The position numbers and the translations under genes were made by a program. Positions 63,588-64,000 of a DNA stretch of 64,000 nt are shown here, one piece after another. Below the pieces are notes generated by a model. The model had not been told where the DNA came from. It searched no databases and saw only the letters and a program-made list of their open reading frames with translations. Numbering within the stretch: position 1 is the stretch's first letter; every line of letters begins with the position of its first letter. Source of the stretch: Mrakia gelida (Eukaryota > Basidiomycota > Tremellomycetes > Cystofilobasidiales > Mrakiaceae); NCBI GenBank assembly GCA_024345305.1, contig BRON01000012.1, positions 1,240,001 through 1,304,000 of the forward strand, in the 5' to 3' direction.

Positions 63588-63911
63588 TCACGGGAACCCC
63601 CTCGCCAAATTCCCCCCCAACGTAATCCACCACCCCCTCGCCAGCACCCTCCCCCCTTCCTCCTCCCACATCTTCCTCGCACAATCCATCAACCCCTCGT
63701 ACGGCTCGTCCTCCGACCTGAACCCTACTACGTCCTCCCCCTCTGCGAAGTACGGGAGATCGATCGTTTCTGACCCCGAGGAGGGAGGGGGAGGTGTGGG
63801 TGAGAGGGTAGAGTAGTACGGGATCAAAGGGGTGGTGTGGTTTCGCTGGAGGGAGAGACGGGTGGAGATGACTTCGAGGGGGGTTAGGATGAGAGAGGAT
63901 AGGGCTTGGAA
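63588..63911 (-). CDS. Mitochondrial carrier family protein, last exon (5' part outside window)
   Basis: Exon opens after ctcccaccag at 63911 with FQALSSLILTPLEVISTRLS, containing the carrier signature Px(D/E)xx(K/R) as PLEVISTR, and continues LQRNHTTPLIPYYSTLSPTP. Further on it gives EPYEGLMDCARKMWEEEGGR and VLARGWWITLGGNLARGFP, the usual end of a Slc25 repeat (YxGLxDCxxKxxxxEGxxxLxRGW). TGA at 63588-63590. The rest of the gene runs past base 64000. The substrate cannot be told from one repeat. Between the signature and the YEGL block is a Ser/Pro/Glu-rich insertion, longer than usual. Confidence 0.8.
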   Translation of the reverse strand, partial: FQALSSLILTPLEVISTRLSLQRNHTTPLIPYYSTLSPTPPPPSSGSETIDLPYFAEGEDVVGFRSEDEPYEGLMDCARKMWEEEGGRVLARGWWITLGGNLARGFP

Positions 63912-64000
63912 CTGGTGGGAGAGGGGAGGGGAGGGATGGGTGAGAGGAGGGGAGGGGAGGGACGCGTCGGGTGAGTTTTCGGTTGAGTGGAAAGGAGGGA
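63912..64000 (-). other. Start of an intron of the mitochondrial carrier gene
   Basis: Pyrimidine-rich on the minus strand, ending ctcccaccag at the exon edge. Its donor lies outside the window or is not visible. Confidence 0.5.

Overview
The window is nuclear DNA of a basidiomycete fungus. The closest fit is a red-yeast-type member of Pucciniomycotina/Microbotryomycetes (Rhodotorula/Sporobolomyces-like); this placement is inferred from gene style and protein flavour, since no search was run. The DNA is GC-rich and nearly every gene is cut by many short introns, mostly 60-140 nt, with gtgagt-like donors, a CTGAC/CTAAC-type branch site and a pyrimidine-rich run before the acceptor. No bacterial, plasmid, viral, CRISPR or transposon features were seen.

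Layout, left to right: VID27 (-, 3' part off the left edge) shares a short divergent promoter with SCO1 (+), followed by a membrane-anchored PDI/thioredoxin protein (+), MEMO1 (-), a probable F-box-like protein with a frame break (+), the SIN protein Cdc14 (-), a second F-box-like protein (-), a 1-acylglycerol-3-phosphate acyltransferase (+), a DUF4202 protein (-), TRAPP subunit Trs23 (-), a secreted protein with six WSC domains and a GH16 glucanase (+), a large kinesin-3 (-), a disordered Ser/Thr/Pro-rich protein (+), an Hva1-TUDOR protein with a Lys-rich tail (-), an intron-containing tRNA-Gln(CTG) (+), twinfilin (-), a FAR-17a/AIG1-type membrane protein (+), mitochondrial ribosomal protein uL22m (-), SMC5 (+) with a degenerate copy of its own 3' end just downstream, an unrecognised probable mitochondrial protein (-), and the C-terminal exon of a mitochondrial carrier (-, running off the right edge).

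The genes are mostly housekeeping functions: mitochondrial copper delivery and translation, ER folding and lipid synthesis, vesicle tethering, actin and microtubule dynamics, septation, chromosome maintenance and cell wall remodelling. They do not form a functional cluster.

The most striking content is the splicing architecture. Reading conserved protein motifs across exon joins requires microexons of 4 nt (SMC5), 7 and 8 nt (kinesin-3), 9 nt (second PDI active site) and twice 12 nt (WSC repeats). There are also two GC-AG introns, a start codon split by an intron, and an enriched GACGCGTC palindrome that often overlaps or sits beside the branch site. The exon models come from manual reading of splice signals and conserved motifs and need RNA evidence.
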